From positions 1 through 34,589 of the forward strand of contig JACMLT010000252.1 of assembly GCA_014379455.1 (NCBI GenBank): a stretch of 34,589 bases of DNA, in the 5' to 3' direction. Every line of letters begins with the position of its first letter. Position 1 is the first letter of the stretch. The DNA comes from Nitrospiraceae bacterium (GTDB lineage Bacteria; Nitrospirota; Nitrospiria; Nitrospirales; Nitrospiraceae). This document shows positions 16,426 to 23,701 of this stretch, in pieces. The notes below the pieces were generated by a model that worked only from the letters and a program-made list of their open reading frames with translations, made no database searches and had not been told where the DNA came from. The position numbers were made by a program, and so were the translations under genes.

Positions 16426-17148
16426 ATGTCCACCCCTGAACAAGCCCCCGCACCGCAAGCACCTAGACGCCAATATGTAAACTTTGCCTTCTATAAAATC
16501 GATCCGGCCTGGCGGCGTCTGCCTGAGAGTGAGCGCACCAAAGGGAAACAGGAATTCTTGCGAGCGGTCGAGGACTATACCGGCAAGGTCCTCGTGGTGG
16601 CGTACTCCGCGGTTGGAATCAGAGGCGATTGCGATATCATGCTCTGGCGGATCAGCTACGAGATGGAACTATTCCAAGACATGACCACGAAGATCCTGGC
16701 TTCGGGCTTGGGGCAATATCTGACCACGCCGTACTCTTATCTCGCGATTACCAAACGCTCGGTCTATGTGGATCATCACACCCACGAAAATCAAGAGAGC
16801 AAGCGCCTGACCGTCGTTCCAGGAAAAGGCAAGTATATTTTTGTCTACCCGTTCCTGAAGACGCGCGAATGGTTCCTCCTCACAAAGGCAGCGCGGCAAG
16901 GTATGATGGATGAACACATTGAAGTCGGCCATCGCTTCCCCTCTGTGAAGTTGAATACGACGTATTCATTCGGGTTGGATGACCAGGAATGGGTCGTGGC
17001 ATTTGAAAGCGATAAACCGGAAGACTTTCTGGATCTCGTGATGGCCTTGCGCGAAACCGAGGGCTCCCGATACACGTTACGCGATACCCCGATTTTCACC
17101 TGCATTCGCAAAAGCCTCAAGGAAACGCTCGACACCCTCGGCGGCTGA
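16426..17148 (+). CDS. Chlorite dismutase/coproheme decarboxylase (Cld/HemQ) family protein
   Basis: The ATG at 16426 is chosen over the TTG at 16423 because GGAGGAG lies 5 nt upstream. There is no signal peptide, so the 240-residue product is cytoplasmic. The family pattern is clear: YVNFAFYKIDPAWRRL, the duplicated ferredoxin-like fold, TTPYSYLAITKRSVY, KYIFVYPFLKTREWF, MDEH and SFGLDDQEWVVAFESD. H164 in MDEH is the likely proximal haem ligand. Chlorite dismutases have an Arg about 13 residues after it; here that place is Leu/Asn, so chlorite conversion is unlikely. The TPYSY motif matches the stretch that carries the catalytic Tyr of coproheme decarboxylase (ChdC/HemQ), which completes haem b in the coproporphyrin pathway. 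I favour a HemQ-like role, but the distal Gln of Firmicutes enzymes is missing too. A strong terminator follows, so it is monocistronic. Confidence 0.85.
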   Translation: MSTPEQAPAPQAPRRQYVNFAFYKIDPAWRRLPESERTKGKQEFLRAVEDYTGKVLVVAYSAVGIRGDCDIMLWRISYEMELFQDMTTKILASGLGQYLTTPYSYLAITKRSVYVDHHTHENQESKRLTVVPGKGKYIFVYPFLKTREWFLLTKAARQGMMDEHIEVGHRFPSVKLNTTYSFGLDDQEWVVAFESDKPEDFLDLVMALRETEGSRYTLRDTPIFTCIRKSLKETLDTLGG

Positions 17149-17170
17149 CGCGACGCGGAAGAGAAGGATT

Positions 17171-17212
17171 GAACACGGCCTTCGATCGTGAGATCGAAGG
17201 CCGTGTTCTTTT
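17171..17212 (+). terminator. Intrinsic terminator of the Cld/HemQ-family gene
   Basis: A perfect 17-bp stem (GAACACGGCCTTCGATC and its complement) with a GTGA loop is followed by TTTT. It starts 22 nt after the stop codon. The near-perfect symmetry would also allow some function on the other strand. Confidence 0.85.
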
Positions 17213-17418
17213 CCGAGGACTCCCCCCGCAGACTGTGCTGCCGACATCTTGTGACTGCCACGCTGTTTCCGTGTAAACACTCACCCAACGCGGGCTCCCC
17301 ACTTTGACAGCGAAATCGCCTGTATGGTACCTGTAAACCATAAACCGTGTGCGACTTCAGGTTTAACAGGCAAGACATTACATAGTCCGTATTTGAGCCA
17401 ACCAGAAGCAAACCCAAC
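17213..17418. other. Intergenic region without a recognised gene
   Basis: Between the terminator and the hairpin repeat there is no credible frame. TTGACA at 17304-17309 could be a -35 box but has no good -10 partner. A short inverted repeat ATGGT-N8-ACCAT and the related pair CCTGTAAACC/GGTTTAACAGG are nearby; their meaning is unknown. Confidence 0.35.
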
Positions 17419-17515
17419 AGGATGCTAAAAAACCAGACTTCATACCCACCCAAGCCAGGCGCACCAAGACGCGCCTGGGCTTGGAGGGTGAGAAGAGTGG
17501 GTTTTTCAGCATCCT
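17419..17515. repeat. MITE-like hairpin repeat, copy A
   Basis: The 97-nt element begins AGGATGCTAAAAAACC and ends GGGTTTTTCAGCATCCT, and the two halves are imperfectly complementary throughout, with a strong inner stem AAGCCAGGCGC/GCGCCTGGGCTT. The ends match copy B at 25707-25829, while the interior does not. It has no coding capacity. It lies 23 nt upstream of the start of the following small gene. Confidence 0.75.
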
Positions 17516-17538
17516 ACTAGAAGCGCCTCGGCGGGCCA

Positions 17539-17751
17539 ATGTCTGACAATAACGCTCTCTACGCGGTTCGCTTTTCGGACGGATCGGTCAGCCTGTACAT
17601 CGACGAAGACTATGCGACAGAACGCGGAGTCGATCCAGCCACTCTTACTCGCGTGGAGATCCCGCGTGACATGTTTGTCAGTGGGACCATTCAAGAGATT
17701 CGTGAATATGTCGCCCTCTATCTGGAATCGCGTCACTCCGGCAACCCATAG
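17539..17751 (+). CDS. Small acidic protein of unknown function
   Basis: This is a 70-residue frame beginning MSDNNALYAVRFSDGSVSLYIDEDYATERGVDP and ending LYLESRHSGNP. It is acidic, without membrane segment, signal peptide or Cys, and I recognise no family. The alternating hydrophobic pattern at the N-terminus suggests a beta hairpin followed by a helix (TIQEIREYVALYLESR). The start ATG has no strong Shine-Dalgarno and comes just after the hairpin repeat. The next gene begins 14 nt after its stop, so the two are likely expressed together. It is considered real because of its coding-like composition, tight spacing and the strand shared with the next gene. Confidence 0.6.
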   Translation: MSDNNALYAVRFSDGSVSLYIDEDYATERGVDPATLTRVEIPRDMFVSGTIQEIREYVALYLESRHSGNP

Positions 17752-17765
17752 AAGCTCATAGCCCA

Positions 17766-18956
17766 ATGACCACAATCGCCCCATCAACCTCGCCCCTAAC
17801 CGTTGAAACGATCCGATCGGTCATCGATGCCATGCCCATGCAGGGGCGGATTATGCTTCGATTGATCCTGCTTCAATACTTCGACGTGACGGACGAAGAA
17901 ATCCTGTATATCGTGGCAGATCGACCAGATCCCCGCTGCGTCGCCGGGACCAAACCCACCAACACCACCATGACCAAAGAATCGATTAAGGTGGTCACAG
18001 ACAGGCGCGACCAATACCGCAGACAGGTGCGGCTCAAGCGGGAGCGGACGTGGCTACAATGCGAGAGTCTGCGGAGTCTCGCGCAACTCCGCGAGGCCTT
18101 CGCCGACCGTGCCCGCACCTTCCTAGCCGAGCGCTTCTCCCTCTCCGCCCATACGCTTGATGCCTTGCACGCATCGGCAAGAACCGTGCTGCCCAAACCG
18201 GCAATCCGTTTACTGGAGCAGCGTTGGGAAGCCGATGAGATCACGGCTGAGGATTATCACCAGCAACGGCTCAGCATCGAATTCCAAACCCAACTCCGCA
18301 TGGCCGAAAAATATCGCACCAGGCTCAACCTGGCAGAGCGCGAGCGGCAGAGCGCAATCTCCGCACCGCTCCAGGACCATGAAATTGCACATGTCTGGGG
18401 CATTCCCGCCAGCAGTCTCGCCGCCCGCAAAGTGAAGTACCTCACACAGTATCTGCATGCGCTCCAGGCCACATTACAGACCGACACGGCAGCGACGGCC
18501 ACATCGCCATTGGATTTGTGGAAGGAAACCTTCTCGGTCCTCGCGATGCAGCCTATTGAACGGTCGCACTCGACCTTCGACGGGTTGGAAAAGACGGAGT
18601 CTGCCCTCATCGATAAACTGATAGCGATGGTCTGGGGCAACTTACCCGAGGAGATTGAAGTCAAATTCTGGACCTCGCTCGTCTTCGGCGCCAGCTCCAA
18701 TGCCATGCACTCAGAAATCACCAGGAACTTGTTCGGGCTTCAGCGGCTCATCACTGTACTCAACGACATGGACCGCTCTCCCGAAGCCGTGGATGCAGAC
18801 TTGCTCAAACGGACTGCAGCTACACCCAAGGTGGAAGTCAGAGCGCTTGACGCTCCTGCCGAGCCTCCAGCCAAAGAATTGAGCGAGATGCAGTCTCAGA
18901 TCCTTAACAGTATGAGGGGAGAAGACGCGAGCGGAAGACCCTCCGACAAGTGGTAG
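17766..18956 (+). CDS. Hypothetical helical protein with HTH-like segment
   Basis: The 396-residue product is not a family I can name. It is predicted largely helical and rich in Arg, Leu, Glu and Ala. An N-terminal region (MQGRIMLRLILLQYFDVTDEEILYIVADRPDPRC) is followed by a long charged helical part. The stretch EIAHVWGIPASSLAARKVKYLTQYLHAL near residue 207 has the spacing of a helix-turn-helix, and the C-terminal part (LIAMVWGNLPEEIEVKFWTSLVFGASSNAM) is well-conserved-looking sequence before a Pro/Ala-rich, probably disordered tail. There is no signal peptide, membrane segment or nucleotide-binding loop. It follows the 70-residue protein by 14 nt, so they may act together. DNA binding is a guess from the HTH-like spacing. 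Confidence 0.7.
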   Translation: MTTIAPSTSPLTVETIRSVIDAMPMQGRIMLRLILLQYFDVTDEEILYIVADRPDPRCVAGTKPTNTTMTKESIKVVTDRRDQYRRQVRLKRERTWLQCESLRSLAQLREAFADRARTFLAERFSLSAHTLDALHASARTVLPKPAIRLLEQRWEADEITAEDYHQQRLSIEFQTQLRMAEKYRTRLNLAERERQSAISAPLQDHEIAHVWGIPASSLAARKVKYLTQYLHALQATLQTDTAATATSPLDLWKETFSVLAMQPIERSHSTFDGLEKTESALIDKLIAMVWGNLPEEIEVKFWTSLVFGASSNAMHSEITRNLFGLQRLITVLNDMDRSPEAVDADLLKRTAATPKVEVRALDAPAEPPAKELSEMQSQILNSMRGEDASGRPSDKW

Positions 18957-19041
18957 CCCACAGGTATTCATGACGCTCAGAGCAGGTTGGCGGTGTAGGA
19001 GGAACTGCTCCCTGATTCTAAGGGTAAAAATGCATCCCCAA

Positions 19042-19069
19042 TTGCGCTTTGTCCCCAGTACGGTATAAT
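19042..19069 (+). promoter_or_regulatory. Sigma70-type promoter of the exported OB-fold gene
   Basis: TTGCGC (19042-19047) and a perfect TATAAT (19064-19069) are 16 nt apart. The ATG at 19081 is only 11 nt after the -10 box and has no Shine-Dalgarno, which points to a very short leader. Confidence 0.6.
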
Positions 19070-19080
19070 ACAGTCATACC

Positions 19081-19518
19081 ATGGTCAGACTCTCCAACAT
19101 CCTGCCATCGCATCAGCGTCATCGAGCAGGACGTGCCATTGTTCTTCTACTCCCCCTCCTCGCTTTCATCGCGGCACCGTTACTCGTTCATGCATCAAGT
19201 CTTCTAGAGATCACCGAGCTTCTCACCCATCCTGAGCAGTACGACCACCAGGAAGTGGTGGTCACCGGCCGAGTCACCAACGTCCAACTCGCGACGAATC
19301 GGCAAGGTGAACCGGCCTATGGGTTTCTCTTGAAGGATCAGGCCGGCACGTTGAAAATCATCAGTCTTGGTCAGGTCGATGTTCGTGAAGGCGACCAGGT
19401 GATTGTGGAAGGAATCTTCTCGCGCCTTCGCCAAGCAGGGCGCACGGTCATCTACAACGAAATCAAAGCCCTCTCAATTAAGCCGATGAGTCGGCTGAAT
19501 CCAGACCTAGTCGGCTGA
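19081..19518 (+). CDS. Exported OB-fold protein
   Basis: The 145-residue protein has an Arg/His-rich start and a strong hydrophobic segment (AIVLLLPLLAFIAAPLLVHAS) consistent with a signal peptide. The mature part is a small nucleic-acid-type OB fold used here outside the cytoplasm: ITELLTHPEQYDHQEVVVTGRVTNVQ, GFLLKDQAGTLKIISLG, VREGDQVIVEGIFSR and a final strand VIYNEIKALSIKP. Similar exported OB domains (tRNA-anticodon-like or bacterial OB families) are widespread and mostly uncharacterised; ligand unknown. It stands between two unrelated units, with its own promoter 5', and converges on the SDR gene with a 45-nt gap in which I see no clear terminator. Confidence 0.75.
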   Translation: MVRLSNILPSHQRHRAGRAIVLLLPLLAFIAAPLLVHASSLLEITELLTHPEQYDHQEVVVTGRVTNVQLATNRQGEPAYGFLLKDQAGTLKIISLGQVDVREGDQVIVEGIFSRLRQAGRTVIYNEIKALSIKPMSRLNPDLVG

Positions 19519-19563
19519 CAGCAGCCTTCATCCATTGACGCCTCGCCCCGCCCTGTCCACGTA

Positions 19564-20442
19564 TTAGACCGAGCCTTCACGCGGATATTTGAGTGCCCAC
19601 AACAGCAATCGGTCCTGAATTCGATCCGGCAACCATTTCACCATCCATGCGCGCAGCTTGGCATCAGAGCCCACGAGATAGCGGGTGTGCGGGCGAGACG
19701 CCGTCAACGCATGATGCACCGCTTGAACCACTGCGTCCGGCGCAATTGCCCGTTGGGAAGCGTCGGCAACCGCTGCACGAATTCGAATCACCGCCTCGGC
19801 ATAGAGCACCTTCGCCTCCTCACTGACCGACGCTTCAAGACCTTCTGCCTCTTTGGCCGATTTCTCCCAAATCGGCGTGGCAATCGCCCCAGGTTCGATA
19901 ATCGACACCTGAATTCCCCAAGGCTGCAATTCCATTCTCAACGCATCGGTCAGCGCCTCCAACGCATACTTCGAGGCCGAATACGGTCCCAAGAGCGGAA
20001 TCGTCCCGCGACCGGCAATCGAACCCATGTTGACAATTCGACCTCGGCTTCGACGCAGCAACGGGAGAAATGCCTGTGTCACAGCGATCTGCCCGATCAC
20101 GTTGACCTCAAGCTGTTTGCGCAATTGCGGCAACGGAATCACTTCGAGAGGGCTCCCGATCACGATTCCGGCATTGTTGACAAGCCCTCCAAGCCCCCTC
20201 TCGCCCACGACCCGTTGCACGACCTCGACTGATTGTGCAATCGACCGTTCATCGGTGACGTCGAGCGTGATCGGAATAAGTGATGGACCAGCTTTCCTCG
20301 CGAGCGCCTCCCCTGCCCGAGGATCGCGCACACCCGCAAACACCATCATCCCACGACCGACACAATCGAGCGCACAAGCCGCACCGATGCCGGTCGAGGC
20401 ACCGGTCACAACAACGGTCATAGGCGACGACCGATCAGACAT
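19564..20442 (-). CDS. Short-chain dehydrogenase/reductase (SDR) family oxidoreductase
   Basis: The classical SDR pattern is complete: the cofactor loop TGASTGIG (about 13-20 from the chosen start), LDVTDE, the NNAG motif in LGGLVNNAGIVIG, the catalytic Ser in NMGSIAGRG and the YSASK motif in GPYSASKYALEALTDALRMEL. About 290 residues fits the family. The C-terminal part (TRYLVGSDAKLRAWMVKWLPDRIQDRLLL) resembles the subgroup often annotated as retinol-dehydrogenase-like; the substrate cannot be told. The track start (20511) adds a Met-rich leader; ATGs at 20457, 20442 and 20421 are all possible. I chose 20442 (MSDRSSP) because it leaves a short N-terminal arm before the first strand, but no Shine-Dalgarno supports any of them. 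It is divergent from ppx. Confidence 0.88.
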   Translation of the reverse strand: MSDRSSPMTVVVTGASTGIGAACALDCVGRGMMVFAGVRDPRAGEALARKAGPSLIPITLDVTDERSIAQSVEVVQRVVGERGLGGLVNNAGIVIGSPLEVIPLPQLRKQLEVNVIGQIAVTQAFLPLLRRSRGRIVNMGSIAGRGTIPLLGPYSASKYALEALTDALRMELQPWGIQVSIIEPGAIATPIWEKSAKEAEGLEASVSEEAKVLYAEAVIRIRAAVADASQRAIAPDAVVQAVHHALTASRPHTRYLVGSDAKLRAWMVKWLPDRIQDRLLLWALKYPREGSV

Positions 20443-20578
20443 AGGCGAGAGTACCATGAGAGAGCAGCCAACTAACATGTTGCCGAGCATGAGATCTGCA
20501 GACCTTGACAAGCCAGGCTACCTTCCTCTAGCCTAACGCCGTATCAGTCGTAAGTGCTTGATAGGATTTCACTATTTT

Positions 20579-22129
20579 ATGGCGAAGATTGCCGTCATCG
20601 ATATCGGAACGAACTCCATCCATATGGTGTTGGCTGAGATCCAGCCGGATGCAAGCTACAAGATCCTCGATCGTTTCAAAGACATGACGAGACTCGGGAA
20701 CGGCGCCTTTACAACCCACCGCCTCTCCGACGAAGCGATTACACGCGGACTCGACGTCATTCGCAATCTCGTCACCCTGGCTAAGAACAAGGGCTACGAT
20801 CGCATCATTGCCGTCGCCACCAGCGCTGTGCGCGAGGCGAAAAACGGAGGAGACTTTATCGATCTCGTGGCTGAGCACACGGGATTAACTGTCCGCGTCA
20901 TCAGCGGCACTGAAGAGGCCAGGCTGATTTTCCTAGGCGTCAAAAACAATGTGCCCATGACAGAACAACCGACGCTCTCGGTGGATGTCGGCGGTGGATC
21001 AGTCGAACTGATGGTCGGGAATCGTGACCAACTTCTCCACTCAAAGAGCCTGAAGCTGGGCGCCATCCGACTGGCGGATGAATTCCTCAAACGCACGCCC
21101 CCTTCCGAGGGGATGCTCCGCTCACTTGAAGACACCGTGACGGCCCAGTTACAGAGCGCCCTTGATTCGTTCAAGACAAAACGATTCGATTCCCTGATCG
21201 CCACCTCCGGCATGGCGGGCAACTTGGCAGAAGTCGTGCATCTTCGCCGAACGAATCGCCCGCTTCCCCAAATCAATCTCGCCACAATTTCTCTGAAGGA
21301 TGTCAAAGAGATCGAGCAGAACCTCCGCCACTCCACCATCAAAGCCCGGCTGGCGATCCCCGGATTGGATCCCAAACGCGTCGATACGCTGTTTCCTGCC
21401 ACAGTAGTCCTTCGCCGTTTGATGGAGCTGTCCGGGCGAGACGAACTCATCCTGTGCGACAAGGCCATTCGTGAAGGCATCATCTACGACTTTATCCACC
21501 GCCATCGTGAACGGCTCAAAGCTGAAGCGGAAACTCCCGACGTGCGGCGGCGCAATGTCATGGCACTGGCCCGTCGCTGTCAGGCCCCCGAAACCCATAG
21601 CCTCCACGTCGCCGGCTTAGCCCTGCGCCTCTTCGACCAAACAACGCGCCTCCATCGCTTGGGGCCCACCGAGCGGACCTGGCTCGAATATGCCGCGATT
21701 CTGCACGATGTCGGCTACCTCATCAACGAGCGCCAGCACCACAAGCACGCCTACTATCTGATCACCAATAGCGACCTCGGAGGATTATCCGGCGAGGAGA
21801 TTCAGGTGGTCGCAAACGTGGCACGCTACCACCGGCGCGCAATCCCTCAACTGAGACATGAGGGATTCGAGGCCCTCTCACCCAAATACAAACGCATCGT
21901 GCGAATCCTGTCCGCGCTGCTTCGAATCGCCGACGGCTTGGATCGGACCCATTTTTCGCTCGTCCGTACCCTCAACGTAAAGCTAGGCACGACCATCACC
22001 ATCACCGTGCATGTGACAGGCGATGCGGAGTTGGAAACCTGGGCGGCCGCAGGCCGGGCAGATCTCTTTGAACGCGTATTCCGCCGCCGCGTCAAGTTCT
22101 CCGTCATCGTACAAGACGAGGCCGCATGA
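20579..22129 (+). CDS. ppx: Exopolyphosphatase/ppGpp phosphohydrolase (Ppx/GppA) with C-terminal HD domain
   Basis: Ppx/GppA enzymes release phosphate from polyphosphate or convert pppGpp to ppGpp. The N-terminal actin-like fold is clear: AVIDIGTNSIHMVLAEI, ATSAVREAKNGGDF, ISGTEEARLIFLGV with the catalytic Glu, and SVDVGGGSVELMVG. The C-terminal domain is of HD type: THSLHVAGLALRLFD, AAILHDVGYLIN, HHKHAYYLI and LRIADGLDRTH. At 516 residues it is the long two-domain form. The ATG at 20579 is preferred over the TTG at 20558 since MAKIAVIDIG is the family start and AGGAT lies about 11 nt before. The stop overlaps the first kinase gene (ATGA), so it heads a three-gene unit. Confidence 0.93.
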   Translation: MAKIAVIDIGTNSIHMVLAEIQPDASYKILDRFKDMTRLGNGAFTTHRLSDEAITRGLDVIRNLVTLAKNKGYDRIIAVATSAVREAKNGGDFIDLVAEHTGLTVRVISGTEEARLIFLGVKNNVPMTEQPTLSVDVGGGSVELMVGNRDQLLHSKSLKLGAIRLADEFLKRTPPSEGMLRSLEDTVTAQLQSALDSFKTKRFDSLIATSGMAGNLAEVVHLRRTNRPLPQINLATISLKDVKEIEQNLRHSTIKARLAIPGLDPKRVDTLFPATVVLRRLMELSGRDELILCDKAIREGIIYDFIHRHRERLKAEAETPDVRRRNVMALARRCQAPETHSLHVAGLALRLFDQTTRLHRLGPTERTWLEYAAILHDVGYLINERQHHKHAYYLITNSDLGGLSGEEIQVVANVARYHRRAIPQLRHEGFEALSPKYKRIVRILSALLRIADGLDRTHFSLVRTLNVKLGTTITITVHVTGDAELETWAAAGRADLFERVFRRRVKFSVIVQDEAA

Positions 22130-22875
22130 GCGAGCAACCCCCTGTATCCAGGCATCCTCACCCCTACCCAGGAAAACTGATCACCGTCGAAGGCATCGAC
22201 GGGTCCGGCAAGAGCACGCAACTGCTGTTGTTGCACAAGTGGCTGGAGTCAAAAGGCCATAAAGTCTTCTTCACAGAGTGGAACTCCTCGGAACTGGTCA
22301 AAGACACGACCAAACGGGGAAAGAAAAACAAAAGCCTGACACCGACGACGTTCAGCTTGTTACACGCAACCGACTTTGCCAGCAGGCTGTATCATGAAAT
22401 TTTGCCTCCACTGAAGGCTGGGATGATCGTCTTGGCCGACCGTTACATGTACACCGCGTTTGCACGTGATGTGGTCCGCGGAGTGTCGCCTGAATGGATT
22501 CGCAAGCTCTACAGCTTCGCCATCACCCCGGACATGGCCTTCTACTTCAAGATACCGATCGAGACGGCCATCTCGCGGCTCCTCGGAGGCACGCGCGGAC
22601 AATTCAAGTTCTACGAAGCCGGCATGGATTTGAACCTGAGCCCGGACATGACCGAAAGCTTCCGCATCTTCCAATCACGCATCCTGGCCCAGTACGAGAA
22701 GGTCGTCGATGAGTTTCAGCTCATTCCGATGGATGCAACGAAAGACATCGAAGCCCAGCAGAACGAGATGCGCCGGCTCGTGGAAGAGGCGCTCAAAGAT
22801 TACAAACCAAGACGGGGCACCCATGGTCGACGCACAGTATTTTGGCGACGGTTTGACGAACCTAAACCCGAGTGA
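22126..22875 (+). CDS. Thymidylate kinase-like protein 1
   Basis: The 249-residue protein has the thymidylate-kinase fold: Walker A in LITVEGIDGSGKST (K29), the LADRYMYTAFARD segment in place of the usual DRY motif, and a central PDMAFYFKIPIETAISRL strand. True Tmk is about 210 residues with an SxxAYQ motif after DRY; here it reads YTAFARD, and a KFYEAGMDLNLSPDM insert follows. So the substrate may not be dTMP. It begins inside the ppx stop codon (ATGA overlap) and its 3' end overlaps the second, related kinase by 53 nt. Linkage to ppx suggests a role in nucleotide or polyphosphate metabolism, which is inference. Confidence 0.85.
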   Translation: MSEQPPVSRHPHPYPGKLITVEGIDGSGKSTQLLLLHKWLESKGHKVFFTEWNSSELVKDTTKRGKKNKSLTPTTFSLLHATDFASRLYHEILPPLKAGMIVLADRYMYTAFARDVVRGVSPEWIRKLYSFAITPDMAFYFKIPIETAISRLLGGTRGQFKFYEAGMDLNLSPDMTESFRIFQSRILAQYEKVVDEFQLIPMDATKDIEAQQNEMRRLVEEALKDYKPRRGTHGRRTVFWRRFDEPKPE

Positions 22876-23566
22876 CCTTAAAGGGAAACTCATCGCCATC
22901 GAAGGCACCGACGGAGTCGGTCGCTCCACGCACATCGAAATGTTGCAGGAGTGGCTGGAGGTGCAGGGCTATGGTGTGGTCACGACTGGCTGGACCCGTT
23001 CTAATCTCATGTCGAAGGCGATTGAAATGGCTAAAGAAGGCAACATTCTCGACCGGTGGTCGTTCAGCCTCCTCTACGCCACCGACTTTGCGGACCGCCT
23101 CGAACACGAGGTCATCCCCGCGCTTCGCTCAGGCTTCATCGTCTTGGCCGACCGATACATCTATACGGCCCTTGCCCGCGATTTTGTGCGCAGCGGAAAC
23201 CGCCAGTGGGCGAGAGACGTCTTCGGCTTCGCCTTGGTCCCCGATCTCGTCTGCTACATGCGTATCGATGTCGAAACACTCGTGCTGCGCGTCATCGAAA
23301 CCAAAGGGATGAACTATTGGGAATCAGGAATGGATCTTCGTCTCGGCAGCGATCTCTACGATAGCTTCAAGAAATACCAGTCGCTCCTGATTGAGGAATT
23401 CGACAAAATGGCGAAGGAGTTTCACTTCGAAGTGATCGATGCCAGAGAATCGCCTGACGAGATTCAAGCCGCACTGCGCAACAAGATTCAGCCGCTCCTC
23501 ACCACCAGCCTGCAAAGCCCAAAGCTGCCCTCAGACCACATCATCCAACCGGCTCCATCCGCCTAA
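22823..23566 (+). CDS. Thymidylate kinase-like protein 2, altered Walker A
   Basis: The track starts at 22709, but family alignment favours the ATG at 22823 (MVDAQYFGDG), giving 247 residues and a 53-nt overlap with kinase 1. It is a paralogue of kinase 1 along its whole length: LKGKLIAIEGTDG, RWSFSLLYATDFADRLEHE, VLADRYIYTALARDF and WESGMDLRLGSD. Its P-loop reads GTDGVGRST, so the invariant Walker A Lys is Arg (R34, codon CGC). This usually lowers or abolishes phosphoryl transfer. It may be a regulatory partner of kinase 1 or a kinase with shifted chemistry. The C-terminal tail (LQSPKLPSDHIIQPAPSA) is probably disordered. A hairpin follows 27 nt after the stop. Confidence 0.85.
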   Translation: MVDAQYFGDGLTNLNPSDLKGKLIAIEGTDGVGRSTHIEMLQEWLEVQGYGVVTTGWTRSNLMSKAIEMAKEGNILDRWSFSLLYATDFADRLEHEVIPALRSGFIVLADRYIYTALARDFVRSGNRQWARDVFGFALVPDLVCYMRIDVETLVLRVIETKGMNYWESGMDLRLGSDLYDSFKKYQSLLIEEFDKMAKEFHFEVIDARESPDEIQAALRNKIQPLLTTSLQSPKLPSDHIIQPAPSA

Positions 23567-23592
23567 CAAGACCACCGCGCAAGACGAGCGAA

Positions 23593-23633
23593 GATCCGAT
23601 GTTCGAGGTTTTCTAACCTACGAAACTCGGATC
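23593..23633 (+). terminator. Possible terminator hairpin after the ppx-kinase unit
   Basis: GATCCGA and TCGGATC are perfect 7-bp arms enclosing a second stem AGGTT-TTCT-AACCT, 27 nt after the stop of kinase 2. The downstream run is only moderately T-rich (CCTTTCTC), so termination strength is uncertain. Confidence 0.4.
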
Positions 23634-23701
23634 AGGCCTTTCTCGTAGTTTCACACTTCACGAGCCATGCTCTGTGGCGCTGGATGGTTCAGCATCCCGC
23701 C

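Noticed and set aside
16426-17148. Annotation as a true chlorite dismutase
   Set aside because: The distal Arg needed for chlorite conversion is not at its position and there is no periplasmic signal; the HemQ-like motif fits better.
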